A stretch of DNA of 64,000 nucleotides from Malassezia japonica (taxonomy: Eukaryota > Basidiomycota > Malasseziomycetes > Malasseziales > Malasseziaceae), in assembly GCF_029542785.1 (NCBI RefSeq), contig NC_083373.1:372001-436000 (forward strand). The letters are read 5' to 3'. The notes beneath the pieces were generated by a model. That model did no database searches. It worked only from the letters and a program-made list of their open reading frames with translations, and was not told the origin of the DNA. Made by a program: the position numbers and the translations under genes. Shown piece by piece: positions 1 to 10,880 of this stretch (position 1 is the first letter of the stretch; each line of letters starts with the position of its first letter).

Positions 1-1139
1 TAGTCCTCGTCGATGAGCAGCGGCTCGATCACGACCAGGATACGGTGCACATACGGGCGCACGAGGTCGTCGAGGCGGTACAGCACACGGTCAATCACCT
101 TGACAAGCAGGTGGCGCTCCTGGTCCTCGAGCGTGCGCTCCATCAACAGTGGCAAAATCTTGTCAAAGAGCGGCCCCGCGCCAAAGACGCGCGCGCTCTC
201 GGTGAGCTGCTTGAGCGCCTGCTTGCGCAGCTGCGGCGTGCCGTTTTTGATTTTCAAGAGGAGCTGCAGGATGAGGCGCTCGCGGCGCTCCTCTTTCGGC
301 AGGCGCTGCTCGCCTTCTTCGACCAGTGCCTTTTTGAAGTACACCTGGTCCTCGGGCTTCATAAACGCGAGCTCGCCAATGCCCGGCACGTCGGTCGGCA
401 GGTCGGCGCCCATCTCGCCGACACCGCCCGCGCCGGCATCGTCGCGCACCTCTTGCATGGTAAAGCCCGCGTCAGCGTTCGGCGCATCCATCAGCTTTTG
501 GCCCGGCGCACGGATCGGCTCGTAGCCCGGCGGCGGCTCGACGATCTTGTAGCCTTCTTTCGGCAGCAGCGAGTCGAGCTCCTGGTCCGAGAGGTAGCGC
601 GAGCGGCGCTGCGGCTCGCGCGCCGGCGTCTCGTCCCAGCGCGAGCGCTTCGGCTCTTCGGCCGGCGTCTCGTCCCAGCGCGAGCGGCGGCGCTTGGTCT
701 CCTCCGGCTCCTCTGGCGCAACGTCCCAGCGGCGCTTGCGCTCGACGCGCGGCGTCGCGTCCGGCGCCACCTTTTCCTTCTCCTCCGGCTCGTCGACGCG
801 CTTCTCCTTGTCCTCGATAAAGCGGCGCACGCGCTCTTCTTCGCGCTCAATGTTCGCGCGGCGCATCGCGTCCGCATAGTTCTCATCCGCACCGTCGCGC
901 GGACCGGGGTCGCGGTTGAAGCGGCGCTTCTGGTAGTCCGACTGGCGCGACTGAATCTGGTGTGACTCGGCGCGCTCCGCCATCGGGTCGTATGAGTCGT
1001 CCGCATACTCGTTCAACAGCTCCGCCGGCGCAGTAAACTGGTCCAGCGGGTTCACACGCGGCTCATCGTCCACAGGCGCTGGCTCGTACCCGCGCGAGGG
1101 ACCCGCCTCGCGCCTCCGCTCCATCCCTGGATCCGACAT
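1..1139 (-). CDS. HSH155: Splicing factor 3B subunit 1 (SF3B1/Hsh155), N-terminal part
   Basis: Core U2 snRNP protein that clamps the branch-site/U2 duplex. The gene starts at 1139 and runs off the left edge, leaving about 379 codons without an intron. Three tryptophan motifs of the U2AF-ligand (ULM) type are visible: KRRWDVAP (Trp about residue 138), RSRWDETP (about 155) and RSRWDETP (about 168). They are followed by the conserved stretch [17 protein letters not shown] and the start of the HEAT superhelix, ending in [14 protein letters not shown] at the window edge. It is divergent with ESA1, with 39 bp between start codons. The identification is firm from near-verbatim family motifs. It is of special interest here because the neighbouring genes are full of introns with a branch site fused to the acceptor. 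Confidence 0.95.
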   Translation of the reverse strand, partial: MSDPGMERRREAGPSRGYEPAPVDDEPRVNPLDQFTAPAELLNEYADDSYDPMAERAESHQIQSRQSDYQKRRFNRDPGPRDGADENYADAMRRANIEREEERVRRFIEDKEKRVDEPEEKEKVAPDATPRVERKRRWDVAPEEPEETKRRRSRWDETPAEEPKRSRWDETPAREPQRRSRYLSDQELDSLLPKEGYKIVEPPPGYEPIRAPGQKLMDAPNADAGFTMQEVRDDAGAGGVGEMGADLPTDVPGIGELAFMKPEDQVYFKKALVEEGEQRLPKEERRERLILQLLLKIKNGTPQLRKQALKQLTESARVFGAGPLFDKILPLLMERTLEDQERHLLVKVIDRVLYRLDDLVRPYVHRILVVIEPLLIDED

Positions 1140-1178
1140 GGAAGCGGCTCGACAGTCACGTGCTTTTTGCCACTGACG
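1140..1178. promoter_or_regulatory. 39-bp bidirectional promoter HSH155/ESA1 with CACGTG
   Basis: The whole space between the two divergent start codons is 39 bp. A CACGTG hexamer sits at 1157-1162, followed by a short T-run. CACGTG is the core site of basic helix-loop-helix factors such as Cbf1; which factor binds here is inference. Confidence 0.5.
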
Positions 1179-2588
1179 ATGGCGCCGCGCAACGGAGGGA
1201 GTGGCAAGCAGGCCGCGCCGGCGGTGACGAGCGCGGGTGGGACGTATGCGCTGGGTGATATCGTTGTCGGCTCGAAGCTCTATGTAGAAAAGACGAACCC
1301 CGACAGTGGCGAGACCGAGCAGCGCCAGGCGGAGGTGCTGTCCATTCGCGAGAAGCGCCAAAACAAGCTGCACATGCTCCAGGCGGCGCAGGAAAGCGGC
1401 AAGAGCGTCGAGGAGGAGAAGCCGGAGACCGACTTTTACGTGCACTACTGCGAGTTCAACAAGCGCCTCGACGAGTGGGTGCCCTCGACGAAGCTCGTGC
1501 TGAGCCGCGAGATCGAGTGGCCGAAGCCAGCTGAGCCGTCCACGGCCACGAAGCAGACCAAGCGCAAGGTCGTGCACGGCGTGCGCGCGACCGGCGCGTC
1601 CGAGTCGCCCGCGCCTGAGAGCGAAAAGTCGGCGGACGGCGAGGAGGACAAGAAAGAGGAGGTGTTTTCGAAAGAAAAAGAGGTCGAAAAGCTCCGCACG
1701 TCGGGCTCCATGACGCAGTGCGCCTCAGAGGTGTCGCGCGTCAAGAACCTCAACACGATCCAGATGGGCAAGCACCAGATCGAGGCGTGGTACTTTAGCC
1801 CGTACCCGGTCGAGTACTCGCACATCGACTGCCTGTATTTGTGCGAGATGTGCCTGTCCTATTTCCCTTCCGAGCAGCTTCTGACGCGGCACCGCAAAAA
1901 GTGCACGCTTCTGCATCCCCCGGGCAACGAGATCTACCGCAGCGAGGACATTTCCTTCTTTGAGATCGACGGCCGCCGCCAAAAGACGTGGTGCCGCAAC
2001 CTGTGCCTGCTCTCCAAGTGCTTCCTCGACCACAAGACGCTGTACTACGACGTCGATCCGTTCATGTACTATGTCATGTGCCAGCGCGACAACACCGGCT
2101 GCCACCTCATCGGCTACTTTTCCAAGGAAAAGGAGAGTGCCGAGGGGTACAATGTCGCGTGTATTCTTACCCTGCCGCAGCACCAGCGCTCGGGCTTTGG
2201 GCGCCTGCTCATCGAGTTCTCCTACGTGCTGTCGAAGCGGGAGAACAAGCTCGGCTCGCCAGAAAAGCCGCTCTCGGACCTGGGCCTCTTGGGCTATCGC
2301 GCGTACTGGACCGAGACCATTGTCGAGCTCCTGCTCAAAACCGAGGACGAAATCAGCATCGATGAGATCGCCAACAAGACCGCGATCATCCACGCAGACG
2401 TCCTCCAGACATGCCAGGCGCTGAACATGCTCAAACAGTACCAGGGCAAGCACTACCTCGTACTCTCCGATGTCATCATCGAGAAGCACGAGCGCCAAAT
2501 GAAAAAGAAGCGGCGGCGCATCCATCCCGATGAACTCAACTGGAAGCCCCCGGTCTTCACCCGCGACCAGCTCCGGTTCGGTTGGTAG
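1179..2588 (+). CDS. ESA1: MYST histone acetyltransferase Esa1 (NuA4 catalytic subunit)
   Basis: Catalytic subunit of NuA4; it acetylates histone H4 and H2A tails. Intron-free, 469 aa from the ATG at 1179. The frame is open four codons further upstream but without an ATG. A chromo/tudor-knot domain lies at about residues 20-95. The MYST C2HC zinc finger is at 222-243 (CEMC...H...C). The catalytic cysteine is about residue 328 (in NVACILTLP). The acetyl-CoA loop QHQRSGFG is at about 332-340, and the general-base glutamate at about 362 (in EKPLSDLG). Length and motif order match Esa1 rather than Sas2/Sas3. The linker of about 70 residues between chromodomain and HAT is acidic/Lys-rich. Confidence 0.95.
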   Translation: MAPRNGGSGKQAAPAVTSAGGTYALGDIVVGSKLYVEKTNPDSGETEQRQAEVLSIREKRQNKLHMLQAAQESGKSVEEEKPETDFYVHYCEFNKRLDEWVPSTKLVLSREIEWPKPAEPSTATKQTKRKVVHGVRATGASESPAPESEKSADGEEDKKEEVFSKEKEVEKLRTSGSMTQCASEVSRVKNLNTIQMGKHQIEAWYFSPYPVEYSHIDCLYLCEMCLSYFPSEQLLTRHRKKCTLLHPPGNEIYRSEDISFFEIDGRRQKTWCRNLCLLSKCFLDHKTLYYDVDPFMYYVMCQRDNTGCHLIGYFSKEKESAEGYNVACILTLPQHQRSGFGRLLIEFSYVLSKRENKLGSPEKPLSDLGLLGYRAYWTETIVELLLKTEDEISIDEIANKTAIIHADVLQTCQALNMLKQYQGKHYLVLSDVIIEKHERQMKKKRRRIHPDELNWKPPVFTRDQLRFGW

Positions 2589-2637
2589 CTAGCTGTATTG
2601 TAGCCATTTTGTACTGTAACTCCACTTGCGCACAGAC

Positions 2638-3722
2638 ATGAAGGTCTCGATTCCGGGCCTGCCCAAGACCGCGCCGCTCCTACCGAGCATCACGCAGCCA
2701 GAGCGCGCGGTGCAGCGCATCCAGGAGGTGCTCGAGCATAGCTCGCGCGCACTCGTCGTCACAGGCGCAGGCGTCTCGGTCGACAGCGGAATCAAATCGT
2801 ACCGTGGCGAAAATGGAATGTACCGTACGTTCGCCGTGCTCACCCAGTCAACGAGGGCTATCGCCCGATCTACTACCACGAGTTCGTCCACCGCTGCGGG
2901 CCAGAAGAGGAGAAGCGCCGGCGGTACTGGGCACGCTCGTTCCTCGGCTACCCGCCACTGCGCATCGCGCAGCCGAACGCGGCCCACAAGGCGATTGCCG
3001 CGCTCCAGCAGGCTGGAATCGTCAACCGCCTCATTACCCAGAACGTCGACCGCCTGCACTATGCGGCAGGGCAGATGGAACCGCCACAGTACACGGAGCT
3101 GCACGGCTCCTTGGCCGAGGTGAGATGCATCGGACACGGCACAGGAAAGCCAGACGCTCAGCCGGAATGGTGGACGGCCAGGCGGACCAAGGCGTTTGGC
3201 GACATCGAGCGCTATACCACATCGCACATCCGCGACGATGCGCCGGGGTGCGGCTTTGTCGCGTCGCGCGATGCTCTGCAGGACTACTTTGCGGAACTAA
3301 ACCCGGCATGGCAGGCGTGGGCCGAGCGCCTGGCCAACGAGCCGGACCTCTCGCTGCGCCGCAACCCAGACGGTGACGTACAGCTCGAGGGCGTGGACTA
3401 CAATACATTTGAATACCCATCCTGCCCGTCGTGCGGCGGCCTCCTCAAGCCGGACGTGGTGTTTTTCGGCGAGAGCGTCAAGTCCTGGGTTCGCCAGGCT
3501 ACAGAGGAGAGCGCACAGGAGTGCGACGCGGCACTCATTATCGGAACAACGCTCGCGACACACTCGGCCTATCGGATTGTGAAGCAGATTGTCGCGGCGG
3601 GCAAGCCAGTCGTCCTCCTGAATCGCGGGCCAACACGCGCCGACCCGATCCTTACGGACCGCATCGGACTCGACTGCGCCGAGGTGATGCACGACGTAGC
3701 ACAGCGCATGCTGAGTACCTAA
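2638..3722 (+). CDS. SIRT4-type NAD-dependent protein deacylase (sirtuin, class II)
   Basis: Join 2638-2824, 2848-3722 (353 aa); the ATG at 2638 is chosen because the five-codon upstream extension has no ATG. The intron (2825-2847, 23 nt) interrupts the codon after GENGMY. NAD-binding motif VTGAGVSVDSGIKSYRG, then ITQNVDRLH (catalytic Asn-x-Asp), the active-site His in TELHGSL, the second zinc pair CPSCGG, and LKPDVVFFGESV. The run LNPAW...DGDVQLE...F..PSC resembles the mitochondrial SIRT4 group. Odd: the first zinc ligand pair is split. About 38 extra residues (3134-3250) lie between EVRC and CGFVASRD, where relatives have a CxxC. This is either a lineage insertion or a region I failed to splice. 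Its 3' end is 5 bp from the convergent CEX1 gene. Confidence 0.85.
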
Positions 3723-3727
3723 CTACA

Positions 3728-6144
3728 TTAACTATTGCCTTGGGCGGCTTTACGCTGAGTTAGTAGAGAGACGTACCGCAAGGCGCTCTTCACGCATCCG
3801 CTGGAGCTGCGCCATCTTCTCCTTGGCTGCCGCATTGGTGGTCGACTTGGGCGGCGCAGGAACCGGTGCTGCGGGGGCTGACGGGCGCGGGGTGGGGGCA
3901 GGGGCAGGAGTAGGGCGGGGAGTAGGGGCAGGAGGACGAGGAGCCGCAGCAGGCGCGGCGGGGCGCACCGCAGGGCGCACCGCAGGTGCCGGAGCGGGGC
4001 GCACAGCCGGCGCTGGACGCACGGACGGCGCACTCTTGAAGTTGGGCTGAAGTCCGGCCATAGAAACCTTAGGCTGCGCCTGGAAGGCCTGGGCAAGCGG
4101 CTGTGCCGGTTTCTTTCCGAGACTCATGCTGCGGTCGGTCGTTGACGGCGTGCTGCGTCCGCTAGCGGGCGGCGACACAATCACCGGCGTCGCCGGCGCC
4201 GACATGGTAGGCGTGGGCGGTGCGAGAGGCTCTGGTACCGCAGGTGCAGTCGCCGCCCGCTCGTCGTCCTCGATCTGGGCCATGGCCCAGTCGCTCAGCG
4301 CCGAGGCGGCACTGCCGGCGGTTGCCGACAAGAAAGACGAAAAGCCCGAGCGCGGCTCACTCGCGGCGGCAGCCGACGTGGCCGGCATCGTCGGGCCGCG
4401 CGGCAGCTCGGTCGTGACACTTGACTGTCCTGCCGTGTGCAGCTTGATTTTGTCGAGGTATGCCTGCAAGGTGGCCATAGCCGACTCGCGCACATCACCG
4501 TTCTTGTCGACCAAGCACGGCGACAAGGCAGGCAAGACATGGCGCGCTGACGCTTCCGCATCGAACGAGTCCTGGTTCGAACGGAATGCATCGACACCGG
4601 CAAGGCGCGCGTGCTCATAGTTATCCTTGAGGCTGCGTGCAAATGCAGGGACCAAGACATTGGCGCGTGTTGCCATCGTGAGGTGCGGTGTGAGCTTGCC
4701 GAGCAGCTTGGTCGTCTCGATACGCAACGCCGGCTGGGGATCGACCTGGGTCTTGGCGAGCTGGCGCAGCAGATCGTTGTTCAGCGCCCGGTCACTCAGT
4801 TTCGGCACAAGCAAGGGGATGCTCTGCAAGACCGCGGCACGGACCACCTCGTGGGGGTCCTCGAACCATGACGAGATGGCCGGCCATACACGCCCCGAGA
4901 CTGCGCGTGCATCGAGGTGCTCTGCATAGAGATTCATATGCGTAAGGAGGGCGGCGCGCATCGGCGAGTAAGTCGTGGCAAACGCATCGACGATCGGCGT
5001 GCCGAGTGCCAGCTTCCAGCGTGCGTCCGACAATCCTTCGCCCAGCCGCAGCATCAGTGGAAGCAGGACACGCGTCGAGAGCTCGAGGCCGTCATTAAGC
5101 CCATTTGCAACAGGCTTGCTGCGGAATGCCTCGACCAGCACCGGCAGCACCTTGAACTGCGAAAAGGTCGGCAGGAGCCGCGGCTGTAGTCTCTCGAGCT
5201 CGGCGAGGATCGCCTCCTTCTGCATAGGGTCGGCGACACGGAACTCTTCGACCATCGAGCTCGCACGTACCAGCTCGTTGGTCGTGAGGAACCCGTTGGG
5301 CTTCTGACCGGCCTCGACGAGCTGGGCAGCGGACAGGCGGGCCGTCGGCTCGGCGACGACCATCTGCTTCAGCAGCGGATAGAGCGGCGCAGGCACACGC
5401 CCGGCCGGGAACGCACGCAGGTTGGTGGGAATCTTGTCGTTGCATGCCTCGAGTGCAAGCAGCGCAATCGCATACGAGTCCACGGCATGGATCGGCAGCT
5501 CGGCGATGCGCCCCCAGCCGCCTGCGACCTCGGGCGCTGCAAAATCACGCGCGTTCGGCGGCTGCCCACCATACTGTGCGAGAAAGGTTGCATTGTCAAG
5601 AGACGTCAGCGTTTCAAAGCCGCCCAGGAGCCATTCGCCGGCCGGCGACAGAAAGATACTCGACGCCTGAATATTGCCGTGGATCGCGCGCACCTGCGTG
5701 TGCAGGAACGCAGCAGCACTCGCGACATGGCTGATGCCCCACGCGACCCATGCGGCACTCGCCGCATCGCGCGTGCCCTCGCGCCACGTCTCAAGCACCT
5801 GCGTAAAGGGCGTGACGCGCTCGACAGCCATGTAGACCGACCCCTGCGACTCGGCCATGTCCAGGAATTTGAGCACGTACGGAAACCGCACAGATCGGAG
5901 CTTGCGCACGGCATTCTGCGCCATCGCGACCTGCACCTGCGACGCGCGCGACGGGTCAAACACAAACACGCTCACTGGAAGCTGGTCTTCCTAGGTGAGC
6001 CAAACCACGCACCTTGCGCACGCCATCGTACAGCGTCCATATTGTCTTTCCTGTGAATGATGACACCTCTTCACCGATCGTGATCCCCGGAAGAGGGCCG
6101 CCGCCTTTGGCCAACGCCGAGGAGATCTGGCGGAAGTAGTCCAT
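3728..6144 (-). CDS. CEX1: SCYL1/Cex1-like pseudokinase with HEAT repeats
   Basis: Complement join 3728-3754, 3777-5990, 6013-6144 (790 aa); two 22-nt introns. The first exon (MDYFRQISSAL, 44 codons) completes the kinase-like domain, and the last gives the C-terminus RKAAQGNS. In the family the protein acts in tRNA export and COPI-dependent traffic. The kinase-like domain (about 20-290) is degenerate: IHGNI stands where HRD is expected and GGF where DFG is expected, so it is a pseudokinase. HEAT repeats follow (about 350-570), then a Pro/Ala/Arg-rich low-complexity tail (about 690-750) and a basic coiled end (MAQLQRMREERLARKAAQGN) like the SCYL1 COPI-binding tail. Without the short introns both ends of the protein would be lost. 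Confidence 0.85.
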
Positions 6145-6196
6145 AGCACGCTCCACGCCGTGTTCGGGAAAGTGGAGGTGTCCCCTGACTTTGGCC

Positions 6197-9100
6197 ATGA
6201 CCGACGCGGTGCATGGCGAGACGCTGGTGGGCGTGCCGGAGGAGGAGCTGCTGCAGGAGCTTCCTCTGGAGCAGTCAGACCTGCTACCGCTGAATGCATT
6301 GGTCGAGCGCGTGTCGAACAATGCGTACCAGACCCTGCAGAGTCTGAGCGATACCTTGCCTTCCTTGTCGAACGACGCGAAGAAGGCCAAGGTGTTTGCT
6401 ACCGCAATGGACCTGCGCAAGCAGTTTATCAAGTTGCTGGTACTTGTGCGCTGGTCCAAGGATGTTGAGCTGCTGAACAAGACGCGGAATATCATTGCGC
6501 TCCTGGTCGACCAGCAGTGGGCGCACGAAGACGTCTTCTCGGGGTTGACGCAGGTGCGCAAGATCCTGCCGAATGCCCGCATTTGCGACGCGGACCTCGT
6601 CACTGCTATTGACGTGATTCGCACAGGGACGTACCAACGCCTTCCGGCGTCCATCCGCGACAGCACCGTGCCGAGAGTACCCATGTCCAACCCACAGGTC
6701 CTTGACGTGCTCCGTGCGCTTGACCAGGTGCTCACCGTGCGGCTTACATGCAGCGAAGTCGTGCCGAGAGATCTGCGCCTGCAGCGCATCGCCGACGGTA
6801 AGGCGTACTTTGAGGCACCAGGCTTGTATGACGCATGCCTCACCACTAGTGGGCCCAACGACGACGACCGCTGGTGGCTGCTCGACTTTCACTTTACCGA
6901 CTCGGCGACGGATGGCGATGAGGACCTTTCTGCGCTGCTCACCGCACCGTACCTCGATAATGTGTTTGCATCTGCCGAGGCGATTCTCGCACCAAAAGAC
7001 GAGCTGGAGGAAGAGCCTGCATTTATCCGACTGCACAGCTTCCTGGAGCAGCAGGCACTCCAGCGCCAACTGCATATCCTAAACTACCAGCTGCAGCGCG
7101 TCGCACGACTTCATTGGGGCGGAAATGTGCGGTTCGGACTGGACTTGACGTCCCATACAATGACCGTGCAATACTGGGTGGTGCACAGCGCCTCGCCGAG
7201 CGCTCAGGAACGCACCAAATCACTGCACAAGGGCATTTTGCAAGGGCGGCTCAAACTTCGTCTGTACACGGAGCCGCTCACTGGCTCGAAAAAGGTCCTT
7301 TCGGAATTGCTCTCGGGCAGCAAGGCAGACCAAGGCAAGAGCGCTATCGTGGTCGACTGGGACGTGGACGAGGCCATTCGCAAGGCAACTAGCGACCTTC
7401 CTGAGCTCGCTCTGGACCAGCTCGATATCGAGGCACTGATCCTTGCTGCGATCGACCGCCATTCGCTCGCCTTGATGAAGCTCTTTCAACAAGACATCGT
7501 CGCTCATCCGGGCTTGGGTGCGGGAAACGCTGCTTTCTGTCTGCTGCGCTCGCACTCTCAAACAGGCTTTGGGCCTAGACACTCGCTAGAACTGTTTATT
7601 ACGGATACTGTTCGCGTCATGCTATACGTCTCGACCATAACAGGCCGTATCGGCATCAAGTCGCTGGATCCCAACCAGGGCACTGGCGACGAGCTGAAAC
7701 TTTCGCTCAGCGAGACGCAAAACTCGGCACTGCAACGTATGGCCGACCAAATCACGGCCAACACAGCGGTACTCGTGGAAACGCTCCTCAACTTCCGTTT
7801 GCAAAGTCTTGCCAAAGAACTCGAGCTTCAAGCGTCTTGGCTGGGACTTGCACACCTTTCCACTATTGCTTTGCGTCCGGGCGAGCTGGACAAGATTGGG
7901 TTGCCCAACGGATACCCACTCCTGTATCTCCCATTGGGTATCCTGCCCACCTACTACATGTTCATTTACTTTATTCCCGGCCAGCCCATTGCCATGGCAC
8001 TCGTCTCAGTGATGGCTGTGGTTGAAGCCGGAAAGTCGATGCAGGTCATCAGTTCCGTCAAGTGGATTGATCGTGCGCAGTTGACCTCAATCACCATCTC
8101 CGGCCAAACCCTGCTGAATGCTCCTTCCAAGACATGGCTGGACACCTCGACTCCACGCTACGACCTCACTTCCGAAGAGCTGCAACTTGCGTACAACTAC
8201 TGTATCGCAACTGTAGCGTACTCGCATCTTGAGGAACAGCTTCGGTTGAAGCTTATACCCTTCCTGCTCGTGGGCGCCACGACGAACACTGCGGCACCGC
8301 CGACCAGCAATGATGACCCGCTTTTACCCAGCTTGTGTGTCAGCGCAGCAGAACTCATGGCACCCTTTGCTTTGCTCGCAGGGCCCAACATCTCTTTGCA
8401 AATCTGTCACTGGTGGCTTCCAGAGAAGCGGCGAGTGGAAATCTCGTGCAAGGTCAAGCTTGAAGCTGATATTGATGCAGAGGACACGGTGGTGTACAAG
8501 GACGTCACGCTGAACTGCAAAACAGGGCTCTTGCAATTCACTTCGCGTGATCTTGCCTCTAGCATCTCATTATTCCAACAACGTTGGGAACAGGTCGCAC
8601 GTATGTGCACTCTGATCAATGCTATTGCACAATACCGGTCGGACACCGACTTCTCTGTCTCTTTGTCGCAAATCAGCGAGCAACGGGTAGTGATGGTGTA
8701 TGGATCAGAAAAGCGAAAACTTCCTCTGAATGTCACTGTGACGTTCCACAACATGGGGGATGGACTTACAGCAAGCCGATTTGGGCTTTTGTTCGGTATC
8801 TCTGCCGGGCAGAAAGGGTCTACTCAACCACTTAATCCTCACCAACATCTTGCCACGATTTTGGAGCACAAGCTAAATACGATTGCCGATTCTCCGGTGA
8901 ACTTCTGGAAGGGCTTCATCCATGTGTGTACTTGGAAATGATCTCACTAACACAGATGCTGGACTGCACTCTTCCTATCCTCAACTTGCTGTCACCCTAT
9001 TTTGAGCAATCGACGACCAATCCTGACTGCCCTGAAGTGGACGTCCAAGACGTGAACTGGTATCGCGTCCGTTTCTTGAACAAGTGAGTACTCATACCTT

Positions 9101-9438
9101 CATTGCAACAGGGACTAACACATTATAGCTACGCCCTTGACCTGCGCCTGATGACAGGGGGGAATCTACTCTTAGTGGATGCTTCTCAAGCCAAGCCAGA
9201 CTCCGAGTCTAAACAAGAGGCATCGAAACAAACTGACAAAAATACTGACACGGTTGCACCAACTTTCGCAGCCTTGCCGTCGCTCAACAGCCTATGGGAC
9301 AAAGTCTCGGACTCCAAAGCCATTGCCCAGACACGTGCCCCGAGCGGTTCGCCCCAGCCTATTGTCACTTCCATGAGTCAGGCACAAAAGGCTGTTCCGA
9401 AATTATTAAATCAAATAATTTCTGGGCTTTCATCATAG
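6197..9438 (+). CDS. MED14: Mediator complex subunit 14 (Med14/Rgr1)
   Basis: Join 6197-8923, 8956-9083, 9129-9438 (1054 aa). Scaffold subunit linking Mediator head, middle and tail. The N-terminus carries the family hallmark: LNALVERVSNNAYQTL, then LRKQFIKLLVLVRWSKDVE and IIALLVDQQWAHEDV. The rest is a long alpha/beta region with few recognisable motifs, as usual for Med14. The introns are 32 and 45 nt. The second keeps a classical CTAAC followed by a spacer before TAG, unlike the 22-nt class elsewhere. GC falls along the gene toward the AT-rich stretch just downstream. It is divergent with CEX1, 52 bp between starts. Confidence 0.85.
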
Positions 9439-9781
9439 ATAAATAAATGCAAATATTTATTACCAAAGGTCTAGTATATGGAAAACAAATATTCACATGA
9501 ATATATCAGGAATAAATATATTAACAAGTCCAATATAAAATTTCTAAAAATGAAATACAATCAGTATTTATATGAACACATATATATTATAAAACGATAT
9601 TATATCAAAGAAGATATAATAAATTAATATATGAAATAAATAAATAAAGTTCATTAAAATCTTTCATTTTTTATAGATTTTAATGTTTTTCATACTTTAT
9701 TAAATCATTTACATACTTAATGATTATTTTATAAAATCAATTTACACAAATTTTAAATTATAAGTAAAGTTTTATCATTAC
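9439..9781. other. AT-rich intergenic trough (candidate centromere core or origin)
   Basis: No gene is visible. I counted 44 G/C bases in 9481-9780, about 15% GC, whereas neighbouring genes are near 60%. It consists of runs of A and T with many AATAAATA/TATATAT-type words and no tandem array. It separates the 3' ends of MED14 and the acetyltransferase gene. The low GC spreads into the last acetyltransferase exon (about 40% GC). Malassezia centromeres are known to lie in GC troughs with an AT-rich core, which makes this a candidate; an origin of replication or a mitochondrial insertion are alternatives. Confidence 0.6.
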
Positions 9782-10648
9782 TTAAACATGCTTAACGACT
9801 TTCGCAGGAATTCCAATAGCCACAGTATTTTCAGGAATATCCTTTGTGACAACACTGCCAGCTCCCTTTTTATTAGTTTTCAATAATTTATTACTCACAA
9901 TTGTAACATTTTTGCCGATGGTGACGCCGGCCCTGCGGTTAGTTCACTGATGCACACACGCACATGATCGTTGCGTTGCCCCCACTAGTTTGTCAGCCAA
10001 TTCCAATGACGTACATCCAACAGTTTTCCCCGATCTTAATCGGCAAAGCACGCTCCAAGACCGATTTGCGCTCAGCAGGGTTGACGGAGTGGGTACCACC
10101 ATAGAGGTGCACACTGCATAGTTAGTACCTGCCGAATATGTAGTCGATGCTGTACATACTTCGGACCAAACAGCACACCGTCACCGATGATCACCTCCGC
10201 ACAGTCAAGGATGGTGGCATTGAAGTTGCAGTAGAACGAGCCCTCGAACTTAACATTGCAACCATAGTCCCTGTTCGTGTTAGGAATCTGAAACAAAATG
10301 AGGCAACATACAACCACAGCGGGGGCTCCACTTCAATCTTCGCCTCATGGCCATCCTTCAGGTGGAAAATCTTGGCGAGTAAATCACGGCGATCACTGCC
10401 CGTAACCTCTAGCTTCGGCTCAGCACCATCAGGGAAGTTGGCCGGCGGGGTGTTATTATAAGCATACAGAAGCTTGCGAACGGCAATACGCATCTCAACA
10501 AGTTCCTTATCCAAAGGATTGTACGCGAGGCCCTTCAACATCTGAACGCATGAGCTTCCCGAGCGCGCACCTTTTCCCTTTCCGTCATGTTCGGAAACTG
10601 GTCAGCATACTGCTTGTCGAGTTGAGCATAAAGGTCCTCTACGGTCAT
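9782..10648 (-). CDS. Maltose/galactoside O-acetyltransferase family protein (LacA/Maa type)
   Basis: Complement join 9782-9865, 9899-9932, 9964-9984, 10015-10113, 10160-10270, 10312-10541, 10571-10648 (218 aa, six introns of 29, 41, 46, 30, 31 and 33 nt from 5' to 3'). Acetyl-CoA-dependent sugar acetyltransferase with a left-handed beta-helix. Maa N-terminal helix domain (MTEREKMLKGLAYNPLDKEL), hexapeptide repeats (CAEVIIGDGVLFGPNVHLYG), presumed catalytic His in GGTHSVNP, then GGNATIMAGVTIGKNVTIG and the end VAIGIPAKVVKHV. Each intron was placed because its removal restores the family sequence exactly. It is the most intron-rich gene in the window, and its introns are longer than the local norm. 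The sugar substrate cannot be told. Confidence 0.85.
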
Positions 10649-10880
10649 AGCGAATGATTGTCTTTATCAAAATTGGGTATTCCGATGCCAAGCTTTATCA
10701 AAGCACGTCCTCGTCACGCGTGCACACGTGTAAATTGGTATGTCCCCCCTGCGCGTCCTACGTGGTGCGTCGTATACCACGTGCCCAGGGCCAATCGGAC
10801 GGCGGCGCGCCTCCACACCTGCGCGCGCCTCGACTCCTGCGCCGCGTAGGGACCGCCTTTCCTGTCAGCGTACGACGGTA
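10649..10880. promoter_or_regulatory. Divergent promoter region with two CACGTG sites
   Basis: 232 bp between the divergent starts of the acetyltransferase and the possible bromodomain gene. CACGTG occurs at 10725-10730 and 10778-10783. No other structure is evident. Confidence 0.45.

Noticed and set aside
2825..2847. Peptides of the type YVVLLTQ or RYVAWLTQ recurring in many open frames
   Set aside because: They looked at first like a repeated protein motif, but are translations of the GTACGT...CTCACCCAG introns in various frames.
3120..3161. GTGAGA...CTCAG segment in the sirtuin as a 42-nt intron
   Set aside because: Removing it deletes the first zinc cysteine and still leaves a long insert, so it does not improve the match to the family.
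4575..4590. GGTTCGAAC-like word resembling a tRNA B box
   Set aside because: It lies within CEX1 coding sequence, and no A box or cloverleaf fits around it.
9439..9781. AT-rich stretch as a transposon remnant
   Set aside because: No terminal repeats, target duplication or coding relic can be seen.
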